64,000 bases of DNA from positions 1 through 64,000 of the forward strand of contig JAKVCV010000017.1 of NCBI GenBank assembly GCA_022448945.1, written 5' to 3'. The DNA is from Saprospiraceae bacterium (GTDB taxonomy: Bacteria; Bacteroidota; Bacteroidia; Chitinophagales; Saprospiraceae). Position 1 is the stretch's first letter. The number at the start of each line of letters is the position of its first letter. Made by a program: the position numbers and the translations under genes. Shown piece after piece: positions 54,201-62,516 of this stretch. Below the pieces are notes generated by a model that made no database searches, was not told the DNA's origin, and saw only the letters and a list, made by a program, of their open reading frames with translations.

Positions 54201-56516
54201 TGTGCCCGAACCTGTTCCTGAAAGGACAACATCATCGCCTTCACATACTTCTATAGGATTGCCACTAGGGATATTGGGTAATTGATTTACAATTACTTCT
54301 GCAGAAGTTAAAGGTCCATTACACCCCCCTGTGGATTGTCCTGCATAGAAAACAGTATTTTGATTTAATATAGGAGTAACCAAAGCTAATGTAGGTCCTG
54401 GACCAGTTGCTATACTAATTTGACCTAAGGCATCACTGTACCAATGTAAAGTTCCAGATCCTGTAGTTATGATATTTCCTGATTGGCCTGCACATATTGT
54501 ATCAAGAGTAACAGAAGGTCCAGCAGAAACTGGAACTGAAGAAAAATCAAAATAAATAGGAACAGACCATCCACAGCAATTATCCCTAACTCTTAATCGA
54601 ACATGATAATTAACAGTTGAACCTGTCACTGGAGTCGAAAAAGATGCTATAGAAGTATTATAAACAGCAACAGGTGTAGAAGTTGTATTCGCCCCTTCAA
54701 ATAACACCCACTCATATTCTGCACCTGAAGTGGGAGTATTCATTGTAAACATATCACCTTCACAAACCGTAGACAACATAGATGAGGCAAAGGTAGGAAG
54801 TGCTCTATTCTTCATAATATATACGAAATTAGTATAAGTTACGCCATCTACTAATAGATCATAATGTCCTGTAGAACTATAAGAAACAAGAGCATTAGCA
54901 CTTGAATTTGTATATGATGATGATGATGATGTGAGGTCATTAATGAAGGTGCCATTTCCAAATGTCCCCCATGTTCCAAAATTTTTGGTGACATCAATTT
55001 CCGAATTAGTACAGCCTCCATACATCGTTGAAGTAATAATATGTGTATTAGGTATTGAGGTATTTATTACCGACATCCCACGTACAAGATTATCTACTCC
55101 ATCTGCACCTGTTCCACCTTGACCACCTTGACCACCTTGACCACCTTGACCACCAGAACCTCCACAGCCAGATTCAGAACTGCCACAACCTCCTCCGTTG
55201 GTCCCTCCACTACCACCAAAACCTCCAGTGCCTCCAGGACCTCCAGCACCTCCTGATCCAAGATTTCCAGTTGCAATAATTACATCTTCAAGCGTACCTC
55301 CAGTATTTCCAAATTCTGCATAAATACCGAATGTGCCACCACCGCCAAATCCGCCAGTGCCTCCATAGCCACCAGCACCGCCGCCACCGCCGCCGCCGCC
55401 GCCGGAACCAGAACCATCATCAACAATACATCCAATAAATCCATCATCTTCCTGAGCACCGCCGCCGCCACCGCCGCCACCGCCGCCGCCGCCAAGCCCA
55501 AATCCGCCTGTTCCAGCCTGATCTCCCGGAATAAAATAAGTGCCAAAAACTGGTGCCAAACCAGCAGAACCAGTGCTCCCAATCGTTCCATTAGACCCAG
55601 TTGCACCGGCAGTGCCAAAAGATCCATTACAAGATCCTGAACCACCAGATCCAAAACCACCACCAGAAATAGCACCGCCAGCTCCAGTTCCTCCATTCCC
55701 TCCTATAGCTCCATCTTCAGCACCCGAACTACTCCCTCCAGCGCCGCCGCCGCCGCCGCCGCCACCATCTGCAATTCCAGCACCCTGATTTCCAAATATT
55801 CCGGTAGTTACACCATTACAAGTTATTGCTCCAGCGCCACCTGTGCCACCAACCCCAGCACCATTACCTCCTTGTCCATCATTCCCAGAACATGATGTTC
55901 CATCTATATCACCATTATGCCCCTGACGCCCAACAAAACCATTAGAACCTGTAGCTCCAACATTTCCAGTAGAACCATTTGAAGCATTCCCGCTCGTTAT
56001 ATCTAATCTAGAAAAATAAAAATTAGTAGAATTGGCAACATGAACCCCATATACAGTCTGTCCTTTACTACCTACAGTACCTGTTGCATTTGTTACATTA
56101 CTTAATATAATATCTTTAATAAAAACATCAGAGACACCATTCAACTGGAAAGCGATGTAGTGCCCTGAAGCACTTTGAGTTTCTGATGAAGTAGTAACAT
56201 TAATTACTGTAGTCAATGATGAATTTTTAACCCATTCTCCTCCAACAATCTGAAAACCTCCATCCAAAACCGTTTCATTGGGAAATACAAATTTCTGAGA
56301 ATAATTATAAACTCCATTTAACATGAGGATATGATGCCGAACACTTGTAACCAAAGACAATGCTTGATTAAGATCAACAGGATCACCAGCCGTTCCTGTA
56401 CCTGCAGGATTACCAGTTGGAGTTACATAAATTAACTCATTACAATTTGTTTGCCCTTCTATAAAAGGGGTATAGAGTAACAGCAAAAACAAAAATAAGT
56501 GTTTGAGATTCTTCAT
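51282..56516 (-). CDS. Giant Gly-rich Ig-repeat surface protein with type B T9SS sorting domain
   Basis: The protein is 1744 residues. Residues 1-21 are a signal peptide (ending FIEG). Residues about 20-165 look like a beta-helix start. Residues about 170-490 are extraordinarily Gly-rich (poly-Gly runs up to about 12, GGQGGQGGQGG, GGTGGFGG) with a few Cys. Residues about 650-1600 are eleven or so Ig-like domains, in order A-B-A-A-B-A-A-B then three C-type. A has NWYSD or similar, B has GDLVFYD, C has YSWTGPNG. Residues about 1655-1744 match the gliding motility-associated (type B) sorting domain: LFTPNGDGVNDYWEV, LQIISRGGMEIL, LPDGTYWYII. Such proteins are SprB-like adhesins. The gene is paired with the PorP-OmpA fusion. 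Confidence 0.9.
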   Translation of the reverse strand: MKNLKHLFLFLLLLYTPFIEGQTNCNELIYVTPTGNPAGTGTAGDPVDLNQALSLVTSVRHHILMLNGVYNYSQKFVFPNETVLDGGFQIVGGEWVKNSSLTTVINVTTSSETQSASGHYIAFQLNGVSDVFIKDIILSNVTNATGTVGSKGQTVYGVHVANSTNFYFSRLDITSGNASNGSTGNVGATGSNGFVGRQGHNGDIDGTSCSGNDGQGGNGAGVGGTGGAGAITCNGVTTGIFGNQGAGIADGGGGGGGGAGGSSSGAEDGAIGGNGGTGAGGAISGGGFGSGGSGSCNGSFGTAGATGSNGTIGSTGSAGLAPVFGTYFIPGDQAGTGGFGLGGGGGGGGGGGGAQEDDGFIGCIVDDGSGSGGGGGGGGGAGGYGGTGGFGGGGTFGIYAEFGNTGGTLEDVIIATGNLGSGGAGGPGGTGGFGGSGGTNGGGCGSSESGCGGSGGQGGQGGQGGQGGTGADGVDNLVRGMSVINTSIPNTHIITSTMYGGCTNSEIDVTKNFGTWGTFGNGTFINDLTSSSSSYTNSSANALVSYSSTGHYDLLVDGVTYTNFVYIMKNRALPTFASSMLSTVCEGDMFTMNTPTSGAEYEWVLFEGANTTSTPVAVYNTSIASFSTPVTGSTVNYHVRLRVRDNCCGWSVPIYFDFSSVPVSAGPSVTLDTICAGQSGNIITTGSGTLHWYSDALGQISIATGPGPTLALVTPILNQNTVFYAGQSTGGCNGPLTSAEVIVNQLPNIPSGNPIEVCEGDDVVLSGTGSGTGDLVFFNSSFTEISRTTMSALAPNASFNTGTLSAGSYTFYVQEDDGNCLSPLKLIDVTVNALPVVPTATGTTICSGSLTTLYATATGTVNWYGDNGLTNLLGTGTVYTAGSIFVDTDYYLTQIDTNGCESNSVTVTVSVDSVPANPVLVADTVCVGSAATLTALGSGGTLNWYSDASGINIIDTGTVFTTVPLSQNTTYYVQEVGSTSCLSNILAVTAVVDVVPGTPGSASVSVCEGQDVILSATGSGNGDLVFYDNTLIEVGRVVMSGNPNATFNAGPLLAGNYVYYTSEDNGSCESNLGVIGVVVNVLPASPVVSGTAICEGSTATLTAIGSVQWYSDGGLTNMVSSNNTFTTTALTSSTDYYIVALDGNGCVSNTDTVTVNVDSLPATPITLADTICAGSSVTLTAIGSGGVLNWYSDVAGVVMVGSGDSLSLSVLNQTTTFYVDETDTVTGCISSISPVTVLVSSPPNPPSASDIVICSGSDVILFATGSGAGDLVFYDDSLEIGRVAITALNNWGSYNVGQLAVNSYVYFVAQDLGNCLSTLQSINVEVRALPATPSAFNDSPVCEGETVFLQSSTVLGATYGWTGPGGFTSTMQNISLTNITSAEAGTYDVAVTANGCTSSADSTIVIVNPRPALVGPLVSNSPLCDLDSLSIDAPALSGVSYSWNGPNGYTSLDQNVSIGSVLETDHQGFYSLEVIDSLTGCTSLPLSTLVMITSLPDAGMATNNGPVCFGTPMQLEVLDVFGATYSWTGPNGFMSSLRTPTISPSQLDTGVYTVVVSVNNCSSTYETYVTAYEVPVLTHIIDTSTAIGVPIQLWASGGIAYDWSPPDNLDNASVSNPVFLSSIPGTYSYNVTTYNVHGCLATDRVNVFVDPSLEPNYNIINLFTPNGDGVNDYWEVDFLQATNIGPYTLQIISRGGMEILNTQNYQNDWYGTYEGKRLPDGTYWYIIHLENDDKTIKGAVTIKR
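55114..55149 (-). repeat. Four copies of a 9-base repeat (GGQ)
   Basis: CCACCTTGA on the plus strand is repeated four times in a row, followed by CCACCA. On the coding strand it gives GGQGGQGGQGGQGG in the Gly-rich region. Confidence 0.95.
55378..55404 (-). repeat. GGC homocodon tract coding poly-Gly
   Basis: A (CCG/GCC)n run on the plus strand is a GGC-only poly-Gly tract on the coding strand, highly GC-rich against an AT-rich background. Confidence 0.9.
55456..55494 (-). repeat. GGC homocodon tract coding poly-Gly
   Basis: A second GGC-dominated run, interrupted by two GGT codons. It codes a run of 12 Gly near residues 341-353. Confidence 0.9.
55740..55765 (-). repeat. GGC homocodon tract coding poly-Gly
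   Basis: A third GGC-dominated run, coding the eight-Gly stretch near residue 255. Confidence 0.9.
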
Positions 56517-56772
56517 AGAGAATTACATTTGTCGATTAATTATTGACCTACTTAAAAAAATTATTAGAAAACAAAGCGTTTTCATAGATAATAAAGTATG
56601 TATGGGGCGAGAACAAATTTCATATAAGAACAATCCTTTACATTGAACTATATAAACATGTTACATATTTTAGGGGTAAAAAACCATTGACAATTAAAAA
56701 CCATATATATTAAAAAATAAAAAGAATAGATCTTTAAAAATCAGTGGATTCAAAATTAATAAAAAAATATTA

Positions 56773-56800
56773 AAAAAAAGGATAAATTTAATTTTATCCC
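56773..56800 (-). terminator. Terminator overlapping the stop codon of the 56794-58365 gene
   Basis: On the minus strand GGATAAA and TTTATCC form a hairpin with a short A/T loop, followed by TTTTTTTT. The TAA stop codon lies in the left arm of the stem. Confidence 0.75.
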
Positions 56801-58365
56801 CTAGTAGCTGGGTTAATCTCGTATTGTTTGATGATTTCCATATTTATTTTATTTCTCCTCAATAAAATAGCATCTTTATTTTTATTTTGATAAACAAGCG
56901 CCCATTCTCCATCCCCTAAACGATTTCCTAAAAATTCAAGCTTTTCATTGGTTTCACCTTCAAGCTTAAAATATATTGTATTGATAGCATATTTGTTTTT
57001 AAGTTCGTGCCAATTTTTAAAATCCTCCATTATTAGCCCTGGAAAATAATATCTATCAACTAAATCTTTAGGAAATCCATTAGCTCTATCATCAATAAAG
57101 GGATAATGATTCGGATATAGAGAAAAAATCATAGCTCCTGCAGCGTCTCTATTATTAAAAAACGGACCTTGTATGCCAGTATATTCAATAAAAGCTGTAG
57201 CATCAAGGGCATTAGGAGCCAAACCTAAACCAATTTTATGAGACACTGGTTTAAAGAACTCTTCTGTTGCAGACCAAAAAACAAAAGGCAATAAAAAATA
57301 GAGGAGTATAACAAAAGGAGACTTATAACTAAACCAAAAAAAAGAGTCTGTTCTTTCTTTTATATAATGATGACCACACAAAACAAAAATAGCCAAAGCA
57401 ACAACACCTAAAAAGGGAGCATTTTGTGTCGAAAACAAACTAAATCCAATCGTATATACCAAAATTAACACAAGAAAAACAACTGGTATTTTTGATTTGG
57501 AATATTTCCAAGAAATATATAGCGCACAACATGCCGTTAAACTCAACATAATAATATAAAAATCAATTGCTGAAATATTAGTATCTAAATTAGCCAAATG
57601 CGTAAAGACATTTTGAACTTCATAAGGCGTTGAAGAAAAATTTGCATATCTCAGCTTAAAAGGATGTATCCATACACGCCACCACTGAGGGTTAATAATA
57701 GAAACGATCAGTCCGAAGACCAATGCCTGAGCTGTTGGCTTTACCAAAGCACCATATTTATCTGATTTCTTATGTAAAATCCATACCTGAAGAAAAGTGG
57801 CAAATAAGACAATCCACCCTAAATGATAACTATTGTGTATGTTAACCCAAATCAATTGAAGAACGACCATTAAAAAAACATGCCTTTTAAACTTTTTGCC
57901 TGCCAACAACTTGGCATTCATCAACATAAAGAGAACACACAAAACAACTGGGAAAACCAAGATTGACATTTCAGAAAAATGCACAATCATAGGTATACAG
58001 AGGACTGAACAAAATCCTACCCATAAAACATTATAGTGTTTAAACCAAAATCTGACATAAACACCAACAGCTATTAAGGTCATCAGTAGCATTAATAAAT
58101 GCAAACCGATAAACCCTAATCCACGATGAATAAAAGCCATAAAAAAGGCCGAAAGCCAGTGGTAATTTTCAATCGAATAGTTATAAGCAGGGTAGGAAAA
58201 ATGATTGATTTTAACAATTTCAAACTTTTCAATAAAAAGACGACCTTCAACAAGTAATCGCCCCAATTCTCCAGTTAATAAATGAACCGTTGCTTGAGAA
58301 AAAATGATATAAAGCATTAATGAATAAAAAATCAAAAAGTGATACAAATTTCTTTTTTTCTCCAT
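56794..58365 (-). CDS. Polytopic membrane protein, possible GT-C glycosyltransferase
   Basis: The protein is 523 residues with about ten hydrophobic segments up to residue 380 (YHFLIFYSLMLYIIF at the start; HLLMLLMTLIAVGVY; LIWVNIHNSYHLGWIVLF). A soluble C-terminal part follows (FNNRDAAGAMIFSLYPNHYPFIDDRANGFPKDLVDRYYFPGL in pieces). A multi-spanning N-terminal part with a DDR-like extracytoplasmic motif and small C-terminal soluble domain is the layout of GT-C type glycosyltransferases, but this is inference. It is divergent from the 58530-60113 gene. Substrate unknown. Confidence 0.65.
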   Translation of the reverse strand: MEKKRNLYHFLIFYSLMLYIIFSQATVHLLTGELGRLLVEGRLFIEKFEIVKINHFSYPAYNYSIENYHWLSAFFMAFIHRGLGFIGLHLLMLLMTLIAVGVYVRFWFKHYNVLWVGFCSVLCIPMIVHFSEMSILVFPVVLCVLFMLMNAKLLAGKKFKRHVFLMVVLQLIWVNIHNSYHLGWIVLFATFLQVWILHKKSDKYGALVKPTAQALVFGLIVSIINPQWWRVWIHPFKLRYANFSSTPYEVQNVFTHLANLDTNISAIDFYIIMLSLTACCALYISWKYSKSKIPVVFLVLILVYTIGFSLFSTQNAPFLGVVALAIFVLCGHHYIKERTDSFFWFSYKSPFVILLYFLLPFVFWSATEEFFKPVSHKIGLGLAPNALDATAFIEYTGIQGPFFNNRDAAGAMIFSLYPNHYPFIDDRANGFPKDLVDRYYFPGLIMEDFKNWHELKNKYAINTIYFKLEGETNEKLEFLGNRLGDGEWALVYQNKNKDAILLRRNKINMEIIKQYEINPATRG

Positions 58366-58529
58366 GATTATTTATGTAACAAAAAAATTATAAGGAATAG
58401 GGTTCTTTTAGAATTAATCAGAAAGATTATTTAATATATGATATTTATCATTTAAATTTAGCTGTTTAAGTTATTCTTTTTCATTCTTAGCAACTAAGAT
58501 CTTTTAATCTTTTTCCACATTTTGATAAA

Positions 58530-60113
58530 ATGAAGTCTTTAAATACAAATTTTTTGTTTGAACAGGTAAGTGGAGCATCACTAGGTTTACTCAGAATTTT
58601 GTTTGGCATTTTTATGCTTAAAGATTTTATGAAATTCTACAATTATTTTGTCAACTCTCTATCCAAGTCTGATTTTTTAATAACATATGATGGGTTTCAT
58701 TGGCTAACAATGCTTCCTACACCTTTATTGTATTTCTTTTTTGGATTAATGTTTATCTCCTGTATTGGATTTATTCTGGGAATCCATTATAGGCTAAATG
58801 CACTTTTTACTTTTATTGGCTTCACATATATCTTCCTTATTGATCACGGGCATTACAATAATCATTTTTATTTGTATTGTATGCTACATTTCTTTTTTCT
58901 TATAACAGACGCAAATAGATGGGGCGCATTAGATAAACAGACAACTTCTTCAATACCATATTGGCAATTATTTTTATTTAAGTTCCAGATTTTTGTTGTC
59001 TATTTCTATGGTTCCATTGCTAAAATGGAATCAGACTGGTTTCAGGGCTTCCCATTACGGTATTGGCTGCATATGGTTTCCGAAAAATTTGGACCACCAA
59101 TCTCAAGTTTCCTTCAAACAGAAAACGCTGCTTACTTTTTGAGTTATGGCGGTTTTTTATTTGATCTTGTAATTGGATTTATGTTATTTTCACCAAGACT
59201 TAGGCGAATAGCACTATTACCTGTTTTTATTTTTCATACTTCCAATCACTTCCTATGGGATATTGGAACATTTCCTCCGATGATGCTTGCCATTTGTGTT
59301 ATCTTTTTTCTCCCTGATTGGCCTGACAGAGCATTTAATTATTTAAAAAACAAAAAACTATCAATTGGTATTTCTTTCATTATCGGTTTATCTTTAATTG
59401 TAGGTGGCACTTTCTTCTATAATTTAAATGTTGTATTAATAGGGACAGTATTTGGGGTCTATTATTTGTTCCATGATTTTAGATTATCTTTTTTTAAATG
59501 GTTTTTACCCTATCATCCTCAATCAATTTCAAATCGGTCAAATAAGAAAGAATATATTTTTAATTGGCACAAAACAGTAATTTCTTTTATTAGTATCTGG
59601 ATTTTTTTACAGCTAACAATACCACTAAGACATAGACTCATCCCCGGCAACCCATCATGGACTGGAGAAGGACATCTTTTTTCCTGGAGAATGATGTTGG
59701 TTGCAACAACCGATGCTGTAAAAATGAAATTAGTAGACCCTGAGACAAACAACTCTTATCCTATAAAGTTTGAAGCATATATGAATTTCAGACAATTCAG
59801 AAAACTAGGTCGTTCTTCTAGAACCTATCATAGGTTAGCTCATTTTATTAGGGATGAAGCAATAAAAGGAGGCATGAAAAAGCCTATAGTGAAAATGGAG
59901 ATCTGGAAATCGGTAAATGAGCGCAGACCTCGACTATTAAATGACACTACACTCAATTATGCTGAAGTTCCTTATGTGCAATTTGTACCTAGCACCTGGT
60001 TTAACAATTGGAATCAGAATATTGATCCACTTGAATTCAGGGAAGAAAAATTCATACACTGGGAAAAACTCATTAATGAATACTCAGCAAAAGATAAAGA
60101 ATTAAAATATTGA
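58530..60113 (+). CDS. HTTM-domain membrane protein (vitamin K carboxylase-like)
   Basis: The protein is 527 residues. The N-terminal half has about ten hydrophobic helices beginning GASLGLLRILFGIFMLKDFMKF in pieces. YFYGSIAKMESDWFQGFPLRYWL and FHTSNHFLWDIGTFPPMMLA are the HTTM (horizontally transferred transmembrane) hallmarks also found in gamma-glutamyl carboxylase. The C-terminal soluble half carries HRLIPGNPSWTGEGHLFSWRMML, another landmark of this group. Bacterial members are of unknown function. The gene is divergent from the possible GT-C gene and 130 bases before a toroid-like hypothetical. Confidence 0.82.
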   Translation: MKSLNTNFLFEQVSGASLGLLRILFGIFMLKDFMKFYNYFVNSLSKSDFLITYDGFHWLTMLPTPLLYFFFGLMFISCIGFILGIHYRLNALFTFIGFTYIFLIDHGHYNNHFYLYCMLHFFFLITDANRWGALDKQTTSSIPYWQLFLFKFQIFVVYFYGSIAKMESDWFQGFPLRYWLHMVSEKFGPPISSFLQTENAAYFLSYGGFLFDLVIGFMLFSPRLRRIALLPVFIFHTSNHFLWDIGTFPPMMLAICVIFFLPDWPDRAFNYLKNKKLSIGISFIIGLSLIVGGTFFYNLNVVLIGTVFGVYYLFHDFRLSFFKWFLPYHPQSISNRSNKKEYIFNWHKTVISFISIWIFLQLTIPLRHRLIPGNPSWTGEGHLFSWRMMLVATTDAVKMKLVDPETNNSYPIKFEAYMNFRQFRKLGRSSRTYHRLAHFIRDEAIKGGMKKPIVKMEIWKSVNERRPRLLNDTTLNYAEVPYVQFVPSTWFNNWNQNIDPLEFREEKFIHWEKLINEYSAKDKELKY

Positions 60114-60242
60114 TATTTGAATTAGAAGCATTCAAATTTATATTGATTCTTAAAGCAATCCTTAGCTATTTTAAGTTGAATCAACTATTAATTAGTTTTT
60201 TATTTAAAAAGACCTATTTTTAACTTAAAATATAACGCTATC

Positions 60243-61052
60243 ATGCAAAAGATATCACTTTTCTTTTTTTTACAACTCTACTTCTGTGTCATTTTATGTG
60301 GAATGAACAGGGATTCAGTTTTATATTCAAGAATTGACCTGGCCTTACATAAAGCCATTATGTGGCTTGTGGAAGATGAAGAAAATTTTAAACCTGAAAC
60401 TTTCATTATATATAATTATTTAGAAAGAAAATTCAATGCACCACCTCTTTATAATCATCAGGAATACATGATTAGCATGCAAATGAATGAGAGGAGATTT
60501 AATGCTATTTACCCTTTTTTAAGACTAATTGATTCTTCTGCAACGCTTACAAAAGAAAGAATGGCTGCTATCAATAACCCCATGAACAAAACTTTAGCTC
60601 AGGCGATTTGGTCTGATAAGTTTGGACTTCCTACTAATTACTTTGAAACATTAAAACATGATATTTCTATTGGGGGATATAAGATGACTCATGTTTATTT
60701 TGGCCTGCAATTTTTACTAGAACACAATAGTCCTATTTGTAAAACAAAAGAGTTCTTAGACCTTGAAAAAGAAGCTTTAAATGCGCTAAAAAATCACATC
60801 AAGGAACATCCATATCCTGGTGACATAACGATAGAGTGCCTTGTTTTTCTAGCTTATACAGACAAAGGAGAGGGCTATATAACCTCTGATTTAATAGAAA
60901 AAATATTAGATTTACAATTGGAATCTGGTGCCTGGCACTATGATGAATATAGACATGTTGAAGAACAACATACCGTTATTCTAGCAATGTGGCTCTTATA
61001 TGAATACCGTTACCCAAATGCCTTAGCTATTAATTGGTTACGGCTACATTAA
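60243..61052 (+). CDS. Hypothetical helical protein, alpha-toroid-like
   Basis: The protein is 269 residues. Residues about 1-20 are a probable signal peptide or anchor (MQKISLFFFLQLYFCVILCG). The remainder is alpha-helical; ILDLQLESGAWHYDEYRHVEEQHTVILAMWLLYEY, in pieces, resembles the repeat helix pairs of terpene-cyclase or prenyltransferase type toroids (QxxxGxW with a following aromatic helix). No catalytic motif is visible. It follows the HTTM gene in the same orientation. I do not recognise a named family; the fold statement is inference. Confidence 0.65.
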   Translation: MQKISLFFFLQLYFCVILCGMNRDSVLYSRIDLALHKAIMWLVEDEENFKPETFIIYNYLERKFNAPPLYNHQEYMISMQMNERRFNAIYPFLRLIDSSATLTKERMAAINNPMNKTLAQAIWSDKFGLPTNYFETLKHDISIGGYKMTHVYFGLQFLLEHNSPICKTKEFLDLEKEALNALKNHIKEHPYPGDITIECLVFLAYTDKGEGYITSDLIEKILDLQLESGAWHYDEYRHVEEQHTVILAMWLLYEYRYPNALAINWLRLH

Positions 61053-61104
61053 TACAAAAAAATAAATACTACATCAATTAATTAATCGAAAAACCTATAT
61101 TATT

Positions 61105-61398
61105 ATGTTTGGAGGAATGGAAGAAATGAAAAAACAGATGCAAGATGCACTGACTAAAATTATTGTTGAAGCTGAGGCAGGGGATGGTGCAATCAGAATT
61201 AAAGCAAATGCTGCACGTCAAATATTAGACGTCACCATTGACCCTTCTCTAGAGCTTAATGATAAAGAAGAACTAGAAGACTTGATTCTAGAAGCTACCA
61301 ATCGGGTAATTGCTGCAGCGGCTATGAAAGAACAAGAAGAATCGAAAGCACTGCTCGGCAAAATGCTCCCTCCTGGAATGGAAAATTTATTTGGGTAA
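61105..61398 (+). CDS. YbaB/EbfC family nucleoid-associated protein
   Basis: The protein is 97 residues. The family pattern is clear: MFGGMEEMKKQMQDALTKI, a strand region AGDGAIRIKANAARQILDVTIDP in pieces, and ELEDLILEATNRVIAAAAMKEQEESKALLGKMLPPGMENLFG, where a Met/Pro/Gly end is typical. YbaB/EbfC proteins are dimeric DNA-binding proteins, usually beside dnaX and recR; neither is adjacent here. It has its own leader after the toroid-like gene and is 63 bases before the dehydratase. Confidence 0.9.
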   Translation: MFGGMEEMKKQMQDALTKIIVEAEAGDGAIRIKANAARQILDVTIDPSLELNDKEELEDLILEATNRVIAAAAMKEQEESKALLGKMLPPGMENLFG

Positions 61399-61461
61399 TA
61401 ATACATATATAGTTGTAAGAAACAAATTTATTACTTTATTGCAATAAGTGATGACTAAATT

Positions 61462-62397
61462 ATGTCTAAAGAACTACACTATAAAACTCCATTATTTTTT
61501 TCGAATTTACTAAGTAACAGACTTAACAAGAAGATATATTTCAAAATGGATTGCTATCAACCGACCGGATCTTTCAAAATTCGAGGGGTTGGAAAGCGAT
61601 GTCAAGAAGCAGCTAAAAAGGGATGTAAACATTTCATTATTGCGTCTGGTGGAAATGCTGGTCTTGCAGTAGCATACTCAGGATGGAAAATGAAAATAAA
61701 AACTACTGTAGTCGTTCCTGAAACTACTCAAAAACCAATGTGTGAAAAGATTTCAGACCTTGGAGCTATGGTCATTATTCATGGAAAAGTATGGGATGAA
61801 AGTAACCTATATGCACAAAAACTATGTAAACAAGAAAGTGCCACATATATTCATCCATTTGACCATCCTACAATCTGGGATGGCAATGCTTCTGTTATTG
61901 ACGAATGTGCACCAATAATAGAAGCTCCCGACTATATAATTGTTGCTGTAGGTGGTGGTGGATATTTCTGTGGTATAATCGAGGGCTTAATTCGTAATAA
62001 TTGGAATAAAACAAAGATAATTGCAGCCGAGACAATTGGCACAGCATCTTTACAAAAAGCAATATCTGCAGGTAAACTAATCACTTTAGATAAAATTGAA
62101 TCCATTGCATCATCATTAGCTTCTAAAAAAGTTGCGCCAAAAGCACTTGAACTTGCCTTAAAATACAATGTAAAGCCATATACTGTAAATGACAAAAAAG
62201 CGCTTGAAGCGTGTTATTCATTTCTGAATGAAAATGGCTGTTTAGTAGAACCTGCTTGTGGTGCAGCCTTGTCTGTAGTATATCAAAACTCTAAATTGAT
62301 TGATGATGCTAAATCTATTATGGTAATGGTTTGTGGTGGGAGAAGTATAAGCTTTGAAAAATTCAAGAACCTTTTAGGTGAGTTCAACTGCTTATAG
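61462..62397 (+). CDS. PLP-dependent L-serine/threonine dehydratase
   Basis: The protein is 311 residues. It has the fold-type II PLP pattern: QPTGSFKIRG with the Schiff-base Lys39, IIASGGNAGLAVAYSG (phosphate region), IIVAVGGGGYFCG (Gly-rich PLP phosphate loop) and VMVCGGRSIS, where a Cys lies where many relatives have Ser. Size and motifs are closest to the short animal-type serine dehydratase (SDS) and its bacterial homologues, which convert L-serine to pyruvate or L-threonine to 2-oxobutyrate. There is no C-terminal regulatory ACT domain, so it is not biosynthetic IlvA. The substrate cannot be fixed. Confidence 0.88.
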   Translation: MSKELHYKTPLFFSNLLSNRLNKKIYFKMDCYQPTGSFKIRGVGKRCQEAAKKGCKHFIIASGGNAGLAVAYSGWKMKIKTTVVVPETTQKPMCEKISDLGAMVIIHGKVWDESNLYAQKLCKQESATYIHPFDHPTIWDGNASVIDECAPIIEAPDYIIVAVGGGGYFCGIIEGLIRNNWNKTKIIAAETIGTASLQKAISAGKLITLDKIESIASSLASKKVAPKALELALKYNVKPYTVNDKKALEACYSFLNENGCLVEPACGAALSVVYQNSKLIDDAKSIMVMVCGGRSISFEKFKNLLGEFNCL

Positions 62398-62516
62398 AAC
62401 TATATACGATAAATAATGGCCAGTTAAATCAGAATAATTTAAGCGTTTAATTTTTTTTCCAAATATTATAATTAACTTAAGTTATATTTCTCATCCCAGA
62501 AAATCTATTTTATAAA

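Noticed and set aside
55280-55788. Long reading frames rich in Leu/Val/Ala or Pro in other frames of the Gly-rich region
   Set aside because: They are shadows of the GGC and GGT repeat tracts in the giant adhesin gene, on both strands.
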